A stretch of DNA of 64,000 nucleotides, taken from positions 372,001-436,000 of the forward strand of contig JAJHTX010000013.1 of NCBI GenBank assembly GCA_032164295.1, written 5' to 3'. How positions within the stretch are numbered: the first letter of the stretch is position 1; each line of letters begins with the position of its first letter. The DNA comes from Inonotus obliquus. Lineage: Eukaryota; Basidiomycota; Agaricomycetes; Hymenochaetales; Hymenochaetaceae. The notes beneath the pieces are model-generated. The model searched no databases. It saw only the letters and a program-made list of their open reading frames with translations, and was not told where the DNA came from. The position numbers and the translations under genes are program-made. Shown in pieces: positions 1 to 10,963 of the stretch.

Positions 1-1120
1 GATAGTCTTAAACAGGGTGAAGCTTGTTATCCTTTTTCTTAGCAAAGAAGAAGGGAGAAGCCATAGGGGATTTGGAGGGACGGATATGACCGGTGCGCAG
101 ATTTTCCTTGAGGAATTCATCTAGCGCCTCTTGCTCTTTTAGGCTGAGAAGGTAGATTTTGCAATCAGAGGGTTGGAATCCTGGCGTGAGTTCGATTGCA
201 TGATCCCAGGGTCGACGTTCAGGGAGTTGTTCGAATTCCTTTTCACTGAATACATCAGCGTACTCTTTTACGAAGTCGGGTGCTGCTTGTGCTGCAAGTT
301 TGCGCATTTGCATCTGTTTGCCTAAGGGTTGGTTTGCCTTGACATAGCCCTCCCAGTTGAAGTAGAACAGTCGGTCATCATTTTCCATCCACTGTTCCCA
401 CTCCTCTTCCTCTTCATCTGGTTCGTCTTTCACATTGCCAACTTTTGGTACATATCCACAGTCTTCAGGACAGCGGGTAAATGTGATTTCCTCTGTAGTC
501 CAGTCTATACTGGGATTGTGGCGATGTAGCCATTCATGTCCAATGAAGAGGTGGGTGTCTCCTAGCTCTGTAACTGTCAATTCTATTACTTCTGAGTGAT
601 CTCGCACTGTCATTCAAAGCTCCACACATTCAGTTCCTGCTCCGTTAGCATTTGGTGTTCCGTCTGCATTATAAACAGGGAGCGGAATAGGCAGTTTCTT
701 TGTGGGAATGTTGTTGGCTTCTACAATCGTTTGACTAATGCAAGATCCTGTGCAGCCGCTGTCCAGTAGCACTGTAACCTTCTATTTCTACAGGTTATCT
801 AGGCGCTGCAGTGTAACTGGTAGCGTGAGTTGTGACATTCTGATTTTGCATACAAAGCGCTTGGGCCCCTTTAAACTTCTCACGGCAGCGAGAGCTTCTT
901 CTTTTGATAGTCTGTTGATGGAGGTAATCAGCTCCTCTGTAACTTCGGCACATCGTCCAGAAGGGGTCCATTTGTGCAATACTGACAAGGCGTGGTTGAG
1001 TTTGTCTTCCTTTAAACGCTTTACTATCCATGCTGCAGTATGAGAGATTGGAAGGTCTTGGAGACTCTTCTTTGGACAGGACTTCTTGTATGTGGATTTT
1101 TTGTTCTCCTCTGGCACCAA
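1..1120 (-). pseudogene. pol: Broken pol gene (protease and start of RT) of the left gypsy element
   Basis: On the minus strand the protease active site (VLLDSGCTGSC) is read near 780-720, and an open segment at 613-8 continues through the end of protease into the N-terminal part of reverse transcriptase. Its end reads SPMASPFFFAKKKDNKLHPV and then meets a TAA where gypsy RTs usually have Gln of a PVQDYR motif, so a C-to-T change has closed the frame. Two overlapping segments at 1120-788 are in different frames, showing at least one indel. The rest of Pol is beyond position 1. Confidence 0.8.
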
Positions 1121-1240
1121 GAAACAAGAAAAAAGAGAAGGAGTTGAAGAAATATAATCAAGAGAAGCAGTTGCGTTCGAATGTGGTTTTTCTTTATAAA
1201 TATTTTTATTAGAAGAAAGATCAAAAGAGAAATCATAGGA

Positions 1241-2645
1241 TTATTCTACAAGAGGATGTTTTTCTAATTCTACTTTTGCGATTTTTTGTGGGTTTTGTAG
1301 GGGTTTTTTGTACAAATTACATGGTTCGACTACCGGGTCATCACATTCAAAAGAGTCTATTAAAAAGGTGCCAGATTCGAAATATTCTTCGTCCCCAGTG
1401 CATACCACATTCATGCCTGAGGGGTAGTAAAATCCTGTTCTTCGGCCATTTCCTCTAGTGCCACTTCCAGTTCTTCTTCGGCTGTCTTCTTGGCCTGACA
1501 TATGTGGTCGCACTCTATTGCCCACTCCTCAAATTCCGTGGGTTCCATCTTCTGAAAGATCTCCCATATCTTTACTGCTTGATTTGGACAGAACCTTGCT
1601 ATGTGTCCTTGTTGATGACAGAAGTAACAGCTGTTATTGTGGTTTGCCCAGTCCATTACAATCTCCATAGGTTGGCCACTGCCTCCATATGTGACTCCAG
1701 TTGCATCTCGTCTTGCTGCTGCTGGTGGAGGTGGTCCTGGTGGGGGACGATACTGAGGAGCAGGTAGCGCAGGGTTTGGGCATTGCTGAGGTTGAGGACG
1801 TCGAGGAATGGTTCTAGGTATGTCGCTTCACTCAGCCATGTTGTAGCATATCTGGCATTCGGTGTCGTCAGCTTGGGAGATCACATTTTTCCAGTCCTCA
1901 TATATAATGGAAAACATGCGAGCTGTGGTTCGGTATACTTCTGAAAGAACGTCTCGTTGCAGGAGATGGATCACCATGCCATCATGAGCAGCCCCAGCCA
2001 GGCCTGCATCAGTAAGGAGCATTCAAAACGAGAGAAGAAGTTTCAGGCTACTTCATCCTTCTTTTGACGACAGGCTTGTAACCACTCCCAGGCTTTCTTC
2101 GACTTATTCTGGTCTTTGAAGGTAGCATCGAGTAGTGCTAGGAACTGTGCAAAGGTTTCCCCTATTGCTATCAGTCCAGCTGGGGTTGTTCACTGCACTA
2201 TGAAGCTCCTTGCCCAGGTAGCTGCTTCTCCACCTTTCATATACGATAGGATGAAGAAGATCTTGCTCTCGTTGTTGGGGAATTTTCCTCGTTCTCCTTG
2301 CATGTATACCACACAGGAATGATGAAAGTCTTCATATTCGCTTACTAGCCCTGAGAACTCTATGGGTCTAGCAAGGGTCGACTTGGTGAACATAGCTGGC
2401 TAGTGCGGAGCCTGGGGCTGTGGCATTACTTGTGCTACTCCCATCGCCACCGCCTGTGAACTTGCTTGGATGACAGTCAAGATGGTGTTCCATTGATCAG
2501 GAGTGAATTCACCAGGGGGAAGTGGCATTGATGGTCGTGGTGGCGGCGGCAGTTGTTGAGGTGGTGAAGGGTTGGGAGGTCCAGGTGGTGGTGGTGGTGG
2601 TGCTAGCACAGCAAATGCAGGAATGGGCGACATCGGTCGTAACAT
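1241..2645 (-). pseudogene. gag: Broken gag gene of the left gypsy element
   Basis: Open segments at 2645-2400 (Pro-rich, with runs of PPPP), 2393-2190 (retrotransposon Gag core, ending in a SYMKGGEAATWA-like stretch seen in gypsy Gag), 2022-1828 and 1668-1411 lie in order but in different frames or separated by stops. The 1668-1411 piece has a zinc knuckle CYFCHQQGHIARFC (CX2CX4HX4C), the nucleic-acid-binding motif of Gag. In the living element the protein would coat the RNA in virus-like particles. No intact product can be made from this copy. Confidence 0.8.
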
Positions 2646-3145
2646 TTCCTCGTCAGTGGACCACTCTTTGTCTGAGGAGTTGGTGGTAAGGGTTTTTCGA
2701 CATTTGGAGACAAGCGAGGTGGAATATGATCTAGACCGTCTAAGACCAGCAACACGTGTGACTGGAAGTAGAGAGTTGGTGCGTGGGCATTTTCGGGGTT
2801 GGTCGGGTGATGAATTTTGTTTCCTTCTACAGATGAGCCTTTGTTTGTATCTCCTTCACCTGCTGGTGTATAATGTAGGCTTGGCCAGTCCTTTAATCTT
2901 CCTGCATTAGATCGATAACGGGAGGGTATGGAGGAGGAGGTCGGACTGGAACGGGTTCTGGAGTTGCTCTGCAGTGAAAGTGACGTGGTGGGAGTTCTTT
3001 CGAGATGGCAATAACGATCCGGAAGATCCACATGTACGCTACGACCATTAATACCCGACTAATCCACACACGGTCTGTTTCTCAGCTCCACACATGCCTT
3101 TCGTGAGCCCAGAGGGTGATCTTCAGCACCAGTTTGGCCTAAGGG

Positions 3146-4094
3146 TGACAGACGTTGGCAACTACCAGACTGCAGATTAACACTACCTGTCGCTATGGAA
3201 CCAGACAGAGCACACTTAGAGTGTCAACAATTTGCCCAGTTTTCTGCAAGACACTGCTGGTCTGTTGGATCTCACGATCCCCATCAGGCAGTGCTACTGA
3301 GAGAGGTGTTTTGTCAACCGGTGAACAAGGCCAGAGGCAACACTTCACAGTAAGATAGGAAAGGCTAGGTAGACGTTGGTAACTACTATGCAAAGTCTTA
3401 ACAGCGACAGCAGAGGTGGCAGAGGTAGGAGTCCGTTGTTTGACGATACGACATGAAGAAAGAATGAAAATAAAGGTAATAACGAGTAAAGGGATAGAGC
3501 AACAAGAATAGCTTTGACCTTATATCAGCGACAGCTAACAGCACTGGTTTACTGCTGGGCTATGCCTTTACTCAGTTGCAGCAAAGAGAGTGGTAGTGAA
3601 GAGAATAGATTGGGCTGCTGCTAACCGGAGGTTAGATCAGGTCAAAGCTAGGGTACAGGGGAGTACTACTAGTTACTTATATACTCTATGGTGTGGCTGT
3701 GCAACAGCTACTATTACTAAGCTAATATTCTAGAAGGTTCTGGATCAGATGACTAATTACTAAGGGATGATGACAAATAAGGAGTACATGTGATTAGAAG
3801 ATCAGGTGATGGGGAAAATAAAGGAAGAAAGGAAAAGAAATGAAAAGAAAAGAAAAGAAAAGGAAAAGCAAGAAATGAAAAGTGAGTTCATGACAGGTAC
3901 AGCATTGAGATGGGCTACGCCCCCTTAGAAGGACGGCACACATCAGATGACTTAACACCGGGAGATGGAGAGAATACCAAAGCCAAGGTGACTAAGGCAG
4001 AATCTCCACTCCTTTTATACTATTTAGGAGCGTGGGACTATTTATGGCATTGAGCATGCACGGACCAACGTCAAAGACGGTGCACAGACCAACT
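3146..4094. other. Leader / probable 5' LTR region of the left gypsy element; no gene
   Basis: No protein gene is visible. The minus strand has a TATAAAAGG box at 4019-4011, correctly placed to drive the left gypsy element, so part of this stretch is probably its 5' LTR. The partner LTR is outside the window, so the ends cannot be set. Two related segments (about 3148-3190 and 3370-3415, both containing GACGTTGGYAACTAC) repeat within it. A purine-only tract lies at 3811-3883. Confidence 0.35.
3811..3883. repeat. Purine-rich low-complexity tract (GAAAA)n
   Basis: About 70 bases made almost only of A and G, largely AAAAG units. Confidence 0.8.
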
Positions 4095-4215
4095 AGTGTC
4101 AGTTGGTGGTTCAGTCTTTTATGTAAGAGGAATAAAGGAGGGAGAGGTTGTAGGTTCGAGTCACAATGTCGGAAGATTAAAGAATGGATGACAAAAAAGG
4201 AAAAGAAGGGATCGG
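4095..4215 (+). mobile_element. tRNA-derived SINE-like segment
   Basis: Around 4105-4116 the sequence GGTGGTTCAGT resembles a polymerase III A box, and at 4151-4161 AGGTTCGAGTC matches a B box (GGTTCGANNC), about 45 bases further on as in tRNA-type promoters. The downstream part becomes A-rich (ACAAAAAAGGAAAAGAAGGG, 4191-4210), like a SINE tail. No tRNA acceptor stem could be folded by eye, so this is not called a functional tRNA gene. The LTR element at 4223 inserted immediately 3' of it. Confidence 0.35.
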
Positions 4216-4222
4216 ATAATGC

Positions 4223-4426
4223 TGTAATCCCCCAATTACATCATTCATGCACATGATCATAGACTTCCTTTCCTAGAACTGTATATAAACCATTTCTCAT
4301 TTGATCACAGTTGAACTTAGACACACTTCCTACCATTACCTTCGCTTATACTCTATGTTCTTGCTTAATTAGTCAAATACCAGAGTTCCTGCCCATTCTG
4401 CTCTCAGTGTGACGGATTCTGTTTCA
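4223..4426 (+). repeat. 5' LTR of the gene-capturing element
   Basis: 204 bp, TG..CA, about 97% identical to 6508-6711. It contains a TATATAAA box (about 4282), consistent with a promoter in the LTR. Confidence 0.9.
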
Positions 4427-4576
4427 CGTTTTTTTGAACACCGTATGGAACTCTTTTGTGCAGCTGCTCACTGCACAGGTGCCACCCCACCCTCTACCCA
4501 GCTCTCTATACCTGGCTTCTCACCAGTCCTGCTCCTACTCCTGCTCCCATCCAGCTCTCTTTGACTAGCCCCTCTC

Positions 4577-4660
4577 AAGGTCAGTCCAGCTCCAGCTCCA
4601 GCTCAAACCCCAGCTCAAACCCCAGCTCATCTCCAGCTCAAACCCCAGCTCCCACCCTTG
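4577..4660 (+). repeat. Short tandem repeats CAGCTC / CCCAGCTCAAA
   Basis: Several CCAGCTC and AACCCCAGCTC units follow each other inside the LTR element and encode Ser/Pro-rich sequence in the only open frame. Confidence 0.7.
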
Positions 4661-5399
4661 CTCCTACTGTGCTGCCTACCCTAGCATTGAGTTATGCTCC
4701 TGCTCCTGCTGCCATCACCCTGGATGGATAGCAACTGTACTCCTGGCATTACGACTGAGCCAGATTATGATCTATGTACCAAAATGCTAACCCCGGTGCC
4801 ACCTATACCATCTCTTTCCAGTGTGATTTCCACCTCTCACGTATAAGCTTTCGAAGGTCGGCTGCGCCTAGTATATGTTCTACTTCTGGTGGCACAGGCT
4901 CGCAGCAATATCAACACTCTACAGACTTCTATCACAGCATGGACTCTGGAGATGCATCATTGGGTGAAGGCGACAGCCTCTATATGCCTATCTCCTTGGA
5001 TTCTGCACAGCTAGTGGAAGTCGTCTATCCTACCGGCCCTGGTGATTTATTTGAGTCTAATAATGCTCTTGGCAAGTGTGCTACAGCAGCCACCAATTGC
5101 TCAATCACAGACCAAAGTTCCTTTTCTCCCCCATAGAAATCGCCTGCATTACCTGGGTTCAAAGAGTTTGTACTATTGTCTGCATTTCCCCTTTCCAGAC
5201 TTTCGTCTTCTTCCTTGCACCTCCCACCACTCCTACGCCTGTTGCTGTGCGAGAACAGAAGACCACTCGTGTAGATGGCGAAACTCACGCTCCAACTCCT
5301 ACTCATCCCCAACCACTTATCAGCGACACTGCACAAGGCATCTTTGTTTCATCGGGCACATCACCCTCCCCATCACCTTCTACATCACCAGCTCCTCCC

Positions 5400-5613
5400 A
5401 ATGCTTCCAAAGCTTCTATGTCCTCTGACGAATTGCGAGAGAAAAGGGGCAAGCAGAAGCTTACTCCGAAACAGAAACAGAGGCTTGAAGAGTTAGAGGC
5501 TGAAAGGAGAAAGGCTATGGAATAGCGCGTGAAGATTTTGGCACAAAAATTGGTTGATCAGATTCAACCGTTTGTTGATGCTGAATGTCCTGGTGAAATA
5601 CTAGACGTAGTCT
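5400..5613 (+). pseudogene. Captured fragment of a DnaJ X-domain-like host gene
   Basis: In one frame (first ATG at 5418) the interior of the LTR element encodes MSSDELREKRGKQKL, a Glu/Lys/Arg-rich helix (KQKQRLEELEAERRKAME), then after a TAG stop (5523-5525) RVKILAQKLVDQIQPFVDAE. From memory of the family, this pattern (charged helix, ERRKAMEERV, a Leu/Ile helix, RPFVEA.HPGD) is that of the fungal DnaJ X domain found C-terminal to J domains in Caj1/Djp1-type co-chaperones. No J domain is present. The fragment ends shortly after at a second TAG. The assignment is by eye and needs a profile search. Confidence 0.55.
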
Positions 5614-5662
5614 AGAGGACTCGAGCCTGGACCTTTACCCCTCTAGATCCGACTCCTCCTTC

Positions 5663-6211
5663 ATGCCACTTCACACCTCTCAAAAGCCCGATTCCACACG
5701 CCATTCCTTCTGCCCTCAGATAGGAACGAATGGAAAGATCTTATCTATTCGACCTTCCCCGCCACGCAAGCACCCCTCTGATACACTCCCGCCTCTTAGC
5801 AGGATTAAACTAGGCCAGAGACCGAAGCTCGCCTGCATCTCGGGTCCTGAATTCCTTCCATCGACTCTTGGGAGCTCATAGTGTTCCCGCTTTCCACCGG
5901 ATCACTGGCTTCGCAGCGACTTCGTCTGTCCGTATGCCTTGGAAGCAGAGCTTGGGTCTGGCGGCTACGGGTTTGTCATGACCGTGCGCCATCGCCAGAA
6001 GAGCCAGGAGAGCCGTGAGGTTGCAGTGAAGTTCATTTCCAAGGATAAGACCCCGTGATATGGGTGGGCAACTGATAGTTATAGGAAGGAGATACCGAAG
6101 GAGGCTTGGTTCCTATCAATAATCAACCACCCGGCCATTGTGAAATTCTACGATGTCTATGAAGACAATGCTTACTTTTACGTTGTAATGGAACTGCACG
6201 GGACACCTTGG
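5663..6211 (+). pseudogene. Captured fragment of a Ser/Thr protein kinase (N-lobe), intronless
   Basis: One reading frame runs from about 5663 to 6211 with TAG at 5879-5881 and TGA near 6054. After a Ser/Pro-rich lead it shows the glycine-rich ATP loop (LGSGGYGFVM, about 5954), the VAVK lysine (EVAVKFISKDK, about 6025), a Glu in the expected alpha-C region, the HPAIVKFYDVYED strand and the hinge VVMELHGTPW (to 6211). These are the N-lobe subdomains I-V of a protein kinase; the hinge wording recalls PAS-kinase/Psk-like fungal kinases. The C-lobe (HRD, DFG) is absent. No introns interrupt it, as expected if copied from a spliced RNA. It cannot encode an active kinase. Confidence 0.75.
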
Positions 6212-6494
6212 GTCAGGAAAGCTAAGAAGCTAGAATCCCGCCAATCTTCTCGAGAGGTGTATTCCATGGCTGAGAATGCGGCTCATCCTGATCAGAATGT
6301 TTCATCTCTACATCTATTCTTCCTTCTTCGACGGTTTGCATCTGATTCGACTCCTTGTCGAGATTCATATACTTATATATATGTTTCGGTTTCTATTCTT
6401 TCTTTCTTTGCCTCTCTTTGGACATTTGTGATTACTTCACTTCAACTTCCCCTTGCTGCATTTACTGTTCCTTCATCCCCTTTCTTATTTTATT

Positions 6495-6507
6495 GGGTGG
6501 GGAAGAG
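6495..6507 (+). other. Polypurine tract of the gene-capturing LTR element
   Basis: GGGTGGGGAAGAG immediately abuts the 3' LTR, the normal position of the plus-strand primer in reverse transcription. Confidence 0.7.
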
Positions 6508-6711
6508 TGTAATCCCCCGATTACATCATTCATGCACATGATCATAGACTTCCTTTCCTAGAACTGTCTATAAACCATTTCTCGTTTGATCGCAGTTGAA
6601 CTTAGACACACTTCCTACCATTACCTTCACTTATACTCTATGTTCTTGCTTAATTAGTCAAATACCAGAGTTCCTGCCCATTCTGCTCTCAGTGTGACAG
6701 ATTCTGTTTCA
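6508..6711 (+). repeat. 3' LTR of the gene-capturing element
   Basis: 204 bp and directly after the polypurine tract. The TATATAAA of the left copy reads TCTATAAA here. It is followed by the AATGC duplication. Confidence 0.9.
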
Positions 6712-7219
6712 AATGCCTAGGAAAAGTACATCATAACACAAGTCTCTGTGAGAAAAGTGCAACAAAAGGCAAACAGTAGTGTTTATTATATAAATACAGT
6801 ACTTACAGAAGAAGAAGAGGAATATAATAATGCATTTAATATTGACAGAAATTTCTGGATTTTTTTGAGGGAGGGGGATGGAATGGATGAGGACGGAGCA
6901 TGAAGATCGCAGATCAACTTGCCATACATAGCTTAGCTTGCGAGAGTTGAAAGTCTGAATTTTAGTCATCGTGGCTGTGTCAAAATCGACATTTTGTAAG
7001 ATGTCCTACAGGTGAATATGTGATCCGCCTTTTCCCCGATGTAGTTGTCATACAGGCGGTTGCATACCATTTGTAACGTCAGACAGACAAAAGAGAAGTA
7101 GCTAATTATGGAATATGGCAGCGACTGTGTAGAAATTGCGAACAGACCGAGAAACAGCGAATTTAATGGAAGGCAGACTCATAGGAGATAATTCATTCCA
7201 AGGATGAGTGACGACGCAG
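6712..7219. other. Intergenic; no gene seen
   Basis: After the AATGC duplication (6712-6716) the sequence is AT-rich and without a convincing reading frame. It contains the 3' flank of the minus-strand deaminase gene. Confidence 0.6.
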
Positions 7220-8894
7220 TCATTTCTTCACAGGAGGAGCGACAGGAGGACTGTCAAGAAAGTAATGAGTAAGAAACTTGAAGAATTTCAGATAGGGAAA
7301 GCAACACGAACAGCTTCTTGCCCCTAGCGAAAATACCCTCCCAGTCCTTCTTCACCTTGTGATCGGTCAGCGACCCGGAGCTATTCTCAGAGAGGTTGCG
7401 ATCTCTGATATTTCTCGGTATGAGCTCCCGAAAGAATGCTTTGGCGAGCGGTTCCATAGCACGTAGCGTCGCGTCCCTATTGGGCATGCTAGGCGGCGCT
7501 ACCCAGGGATATTGCCTTGAATGCGTCCCACGGACAAAGAACCTGGGAACAGAAGGCCTCAAATCAAGGCTGTTGTACGCCTGAAAGAATAACCAGCAGC
7601 CGATGCAGCACAGCTTTGATACGCCGAAATAATTGAAGGTAGGGATCTTCGCCTGATCGATGTGTGCAAGGAGCGCACACTCCCCATGAACTGGGAAGCG
7701 AACTTGATCCTTCCGTATGACACTGTAACCAGTCGGTGTTGTAAGAGTCTCCATCCTGCGAAGGAAATTGGCGTGTGCCATCGGAGAATCGTCATGCATG
7801 GCGTCCTTAATAAGTTGGTCTTCCGCAAAATTGTAGTGAAGGGTTCCAAAGCTGTCATCCACAGTCCGAACTTCCAAAGTGACATCTTCATCCAGAATGC
7901 TGCCCATGGACCCGGATTCCGAAAGAATTAGCAGCCGCTCGATGCTCGAATCCAGCGTCAACATCTTATCTATCAATTGCCCATACAGCGTCCCATCGGA
8001 GTGGACACCACCGCACTGAGGAACTTAAGAGACCACATGTTAATCTTTTCTCTAAAGGTGACTGAAGTGAATCTCACGTAAAGTTTCCAGAAAGGCGACG
8101 CTCCGATCGGGAAGCTTCCTTCGCAATTCATTCACCTCGGAGCACTGGCGCATCATACTGTATGCGTTCTCTACGGCCTGAATAGGATCAGGGTTTCCCG
8201 CTTCATATATCTCGTACAGACGGAATAACTCGATCAACTTGTCAACAAAAGCCAGTTGCGCGTCCTCGAGGCGGTACCTTGCAGCTTCGTCGTGCGCTTT
8301 CTGGAGAGCAGTGTGCATATTCTTATCCCTTGGTTTGTCGAAGTGCTTCTTCAGGCGTTCTCGAGAGTAGTTATAGCAGCTGCGGAAGATGTCCGACGCA
8401 GGGTCAGATACCACCCCGGTTTCGTCTGGAGTTGTCTGGCGCCGCTTCGATGGAGGTATATCGGCACGAATGCCCTTCAGAATAGACCAGATCTCTTCCA
8501 TGTGTTTCTTGGCCTCGTTTAGTCTATTATTGGGGCCACTCGCTGCAATCCAGAAGATGTACTTTTTCTCGGAGCGAGGAGAGAGAGCCACCGCGATGAT
8601 CTCCTTTTCCCTCTGCGATACGAGGAGAGAGGCGAATGCGTCGAGCAAAACTACGGTCCGACGACTGGCCGCCACAGGGATAACCTGGCGCTCGTCTGGC
8701 AGAGCCTTGATTTTATTGAGAATAACGGGCCGATTATCGCGGGTTAGGCCTCCAAATCCTAAAGGTACCATGAACACCTGCATGTCAGACGCATTGATGA
8801 GGCGCTCTGCTGGTGAAGAAAAGCCACTCCGATTGACGTTTGTCTGTCGCAACTTCTTAGGGCCGACTGTCTGAAATCCTTCGTCGTCGGCCAT
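7220..8894 (-). CDS. OTT_1508-like deaminase family protein
   Basis: Start ATG at 8894 (MADDEGFQTVGPKKLR). Exon 1 is 8894-8078, followed by a 54-bp GT..AG intron (8077-8024) and exon 2 from 8023, giving a continuous protein through LPQCGGVHSDGTLYGQL. Around residue 385 is VHGECALLAHI and about 25 residues later GVSKLCCIGCWLFF. The His-x-Glu and Cys-x-x-Cys pair is the zinc site of the cytidine-deaminase-like fold, and the context matches the fungal OTT_1508-like deaminase family (substrate unknown). The frame ends at 7254 if read straight, or at 7220 (PPVAPPVKK-like end) if a last intron of about 55 bp is removed. It stands alone between two transposons and appears intact. Codon use and introns look like a host gene. 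Confidence 0.75.
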
Positions 8895-9530
8895 GGTGGC
8901 TAAAGTCAGGAAATCGTCGAGGGCGTCGAGATGAAGCTTGGGGTGCTTGCTGGGGCTGGGCTGACTGACAACACGACTTTACAGCCGGGTGACGGAAGTG
9001 ACCGTCAATGTCACACTTTTTGCAACTTGCGGTGTCTTACTATAGTGGTACCCCTCTTTTCATTTCTTGTCTGCAGCTAACCAACATCGATTTTAAGTTT
9101 CCAAAAAAATAGACTAGAGTCGATATGCATGAGAGCCTAGAAGTATCATCCAGCTTTTAGAAAAATTTTGTCGATTTAGTTTAGTGAGATACAGGATGGT
9201 ACCCCTCTTTTCATTTTTGTCACACGGTGTCACAGACAAAGAATTCACAAGAATTCTCTCACGGATACGTCGGAGCCAACTTGCTAGACTTCGGCAACTT
9301 CCAGCAATTTGCCCCCTTGAATTACAATTCACAAAAGCAAGGAGAAAAATTCAGAACACTTCTGGGCATGCATATTCCATATAAATGTAGAAAAACTGAG
9401 AGAAAAACTCGCATTTAGTTTTTCCTTGGTGAAACAGTTATGTAGAACACTTTTGAAAATAAATTTTCAGATGATTTTATTACAATGACAGCACTTTCTT
9501 ACAAACGGACTTCACAAGAGTATTCATATA
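8895..9530. other. Deaminase upstream region; no gene
   Basis: This should hold the deaminase promoter. A 25-bp segment, GGTACCCCTCTTTTCATTT plus flank, occurs twice in the same direction (9047-9071 and 9197-9221), about 150 bp apart. No reading frame with known motifs is seen. Confidence 0.5.
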
Positions 9531-10963
9531 AGGTTGGGAAAGTATAAACTCGACCAACCGTGACATGCCGCACCTTACCCCTGGTGCCTGGCACGGCCTA
9601 TAAAAAATCTGCGCCACTTTTTCCCGGGCGGAGTTTTAAATACTTTTCATTTATAGTAACTCGCGTCGATCTTCATGTCCCACTTTCCGGTCCCCCACTA
9701 AATCCCTTGAATATGTAGTTCCACAGAATTTGAGTTATTTGTCCCTTCCTTTCAACATGAAAAGGCTTGGAATAACTATCTGATGTGAAATATACCAAAT
9801 CTGAATCGATTGTAGGTGATATTCAGGCAGAATATACATAGCTGTTTTCACTTATGTGTCACGTGATCTTATTTTGGCTTTTTTGCACAACCATATCTTC
9901 CTCTGAAAACACTTATAAACCTCCTTTAAAACTGCTTGAACATGATGTATGTGTGTATTAGGGTGGTTCTGTCAACTATATGCAAAACAAATCGACATAC
10001 TGGTGGAGAGATTAGCATATACAGTAGACACAGCAGCATATATGCTTCCTAGCTCAATGAATTCAGGCTTTCTTGTCATATTTCTTTCACATATATAAAT
10101 CTTAACGAAAAATAAAGATTTTGTTAAAAAAAAATTCTTAAGAAGTGTCATAGTTATTTATATATGTGTCAAAAATCGCCGTATCTTGGAATCTGTTGGA
10201 CAGTTTTTGTAATTTTTCTTACCACCTTGTTCAGAGTGTCGAAAAATAATTTTTGGACATTTTTTCAGATTTTTTGTAAAGTTGTGGAAGGGAGGACAGG
10301 CCCTTGAATCTCAAAACAAAAAGTGGAACAGGTGAATCCGTGTCGATCGCCGCTTAGCCATGGAAGGGACCGTGGGAATGCCACGGAAATTACATAGGCC
10401 GTGCCAGGTACCATTACCCCTTTTGAATACTTATCCTCCCACACTCCTTCAACGGAAATTGATACAGCACAAAACCTCAAAACTGTATTCTGCCTCCATA
10501 GATGTGAAGAGGACATCCATAGCTACATTTTCTATGCAATTATTTTTCTAAAATAAGGACTTACTGACTTCCAATTTAGGCAAAAACCCGACTGTTACAA
10601 AATGACTCAGAATGCAATTTCCGTGCATTTCAGCATATGTTCAAATTTTCGAGCTCCAAAATTTGCCGCTTACATAAGCAAAAAAATTATGTAACTTTTG
10701 TCTTTATATTACGCTTGGCATGCATATAAAAGGCAATTATTATCAGAGGGTTGTAGGTTTCATTTTCCGTCTTGAAATGCTCATAAGGCAGTGGTATGAG
10801 GCTGCAGAAACCTGAGACTGATTAATATGAGAGGCAAACTAATGAAACTTCTGGGTTGATGATATGTCCCTCAGGATTTTTGCCGCAGGGTCCTTCCAAA
10901 TCAGGTTAGTACATGTGACGTGACTAGTGTGACAGGTTGGTTGAGTTTATACTTTCCCAACCT
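9531..10963. mobile_element. Non-autonomous TIR DNA transposon (MITE-like), 1.43 kb
   Basis: The left end reads AGGTTGGGAAAGTATAAACT (continuing CGACCAACC). The right end is its reverse complement with one or two mismatches (10935-10963), giving a terminal inverted repeat of about 29 bp. Each end is bordered by TA (9529-9530 and 10964-10965), the usual duplication of Tc1/mariner-type elements. Further in, GGTGCCTGGCACGGCCTAT (about 9583-9601) is mirrored near 10391-10412, so the arms pair over a longer imperfect inverted repeat. The interior is AT-rich and non-coding, so movement would need an outside transposase. Confidence 0.75.

Larger units (their letters stand above)
1..3145 (-). mobile_element. 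Degenerate Ty3/gypsy LTR retrotransposon, truncated by window edge
   Basis: The minus strand carries, from right to left, a proline-rich Gag N-terminus (about 2645-2400), Gag core pieces, a CCHC zinc knuckle (about 1625), an aspartic protease with the LLDSGCTG active site (about 720-780) and the beginning of reverse transcriptase (to about 8). This order and the SPMASPFFF motif are typical of Ty3/gypsy Pol. The reading frame is broken many times by stops and shifts, so the copy is dead. RT, RNase H, integrase and the second LTR lie outside the window. It is a different family from the two gypsy elements at 11.6-24.7 kb, as its Gag and protease only share motifs with them. Confidence 0.85.
4223..6711 (+). 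mobile_element. Complete non-autonomous LTR retrotransposon carrying host gene fragments
   Basis: Two 204-bp direct repeats (4223-4426 and 6508-6711) start TGTAATCCCC and end GTTTCA, so they have the TG..CA ends of LTRs. They differ at about six sites, five of them transitions. The element is flanked by an exact 5-bp target duplication AATGC (4218-4222 and 6712-6716), which proves its borders. A polypurine tract (GGGTGGGGAAGAG, 6495-6507) precedes the right LTR and sets plus orientation. No gag, protease, RT or integrase motif is present, so it must have been mobilised in trans. The interior instead holds an Ala/Pro/Ser-rich stretch, a DnaJ X-domain-like fragment and a protein-kinase fragment, all in plus orientation and without introns. 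Confidence 0.9.

Noticed and set aside
3146..4094. Fully bounded 5' LTR for the left gypsy element
   Set aside because: The TATA box fits, but without the second LTR or a target duplication in the window the ends cannot be set.
4095..4165. Functional tRNA gene
   Set aside because: A- and B-box-like words are present but no acceptor stem or anticodon arm could be formed.
4456..4731. Ala/Pro/Ser-rich frame in the gene-capturing element as a Gag
   Set aside because: It is made of short tandem repeats and has no Gag core or zinc knuckle.
8389..8874. 161-codon plus-strand frame
   Set aside because: It mirrors exon 1 of the deaminase gene and has no motif of its own.
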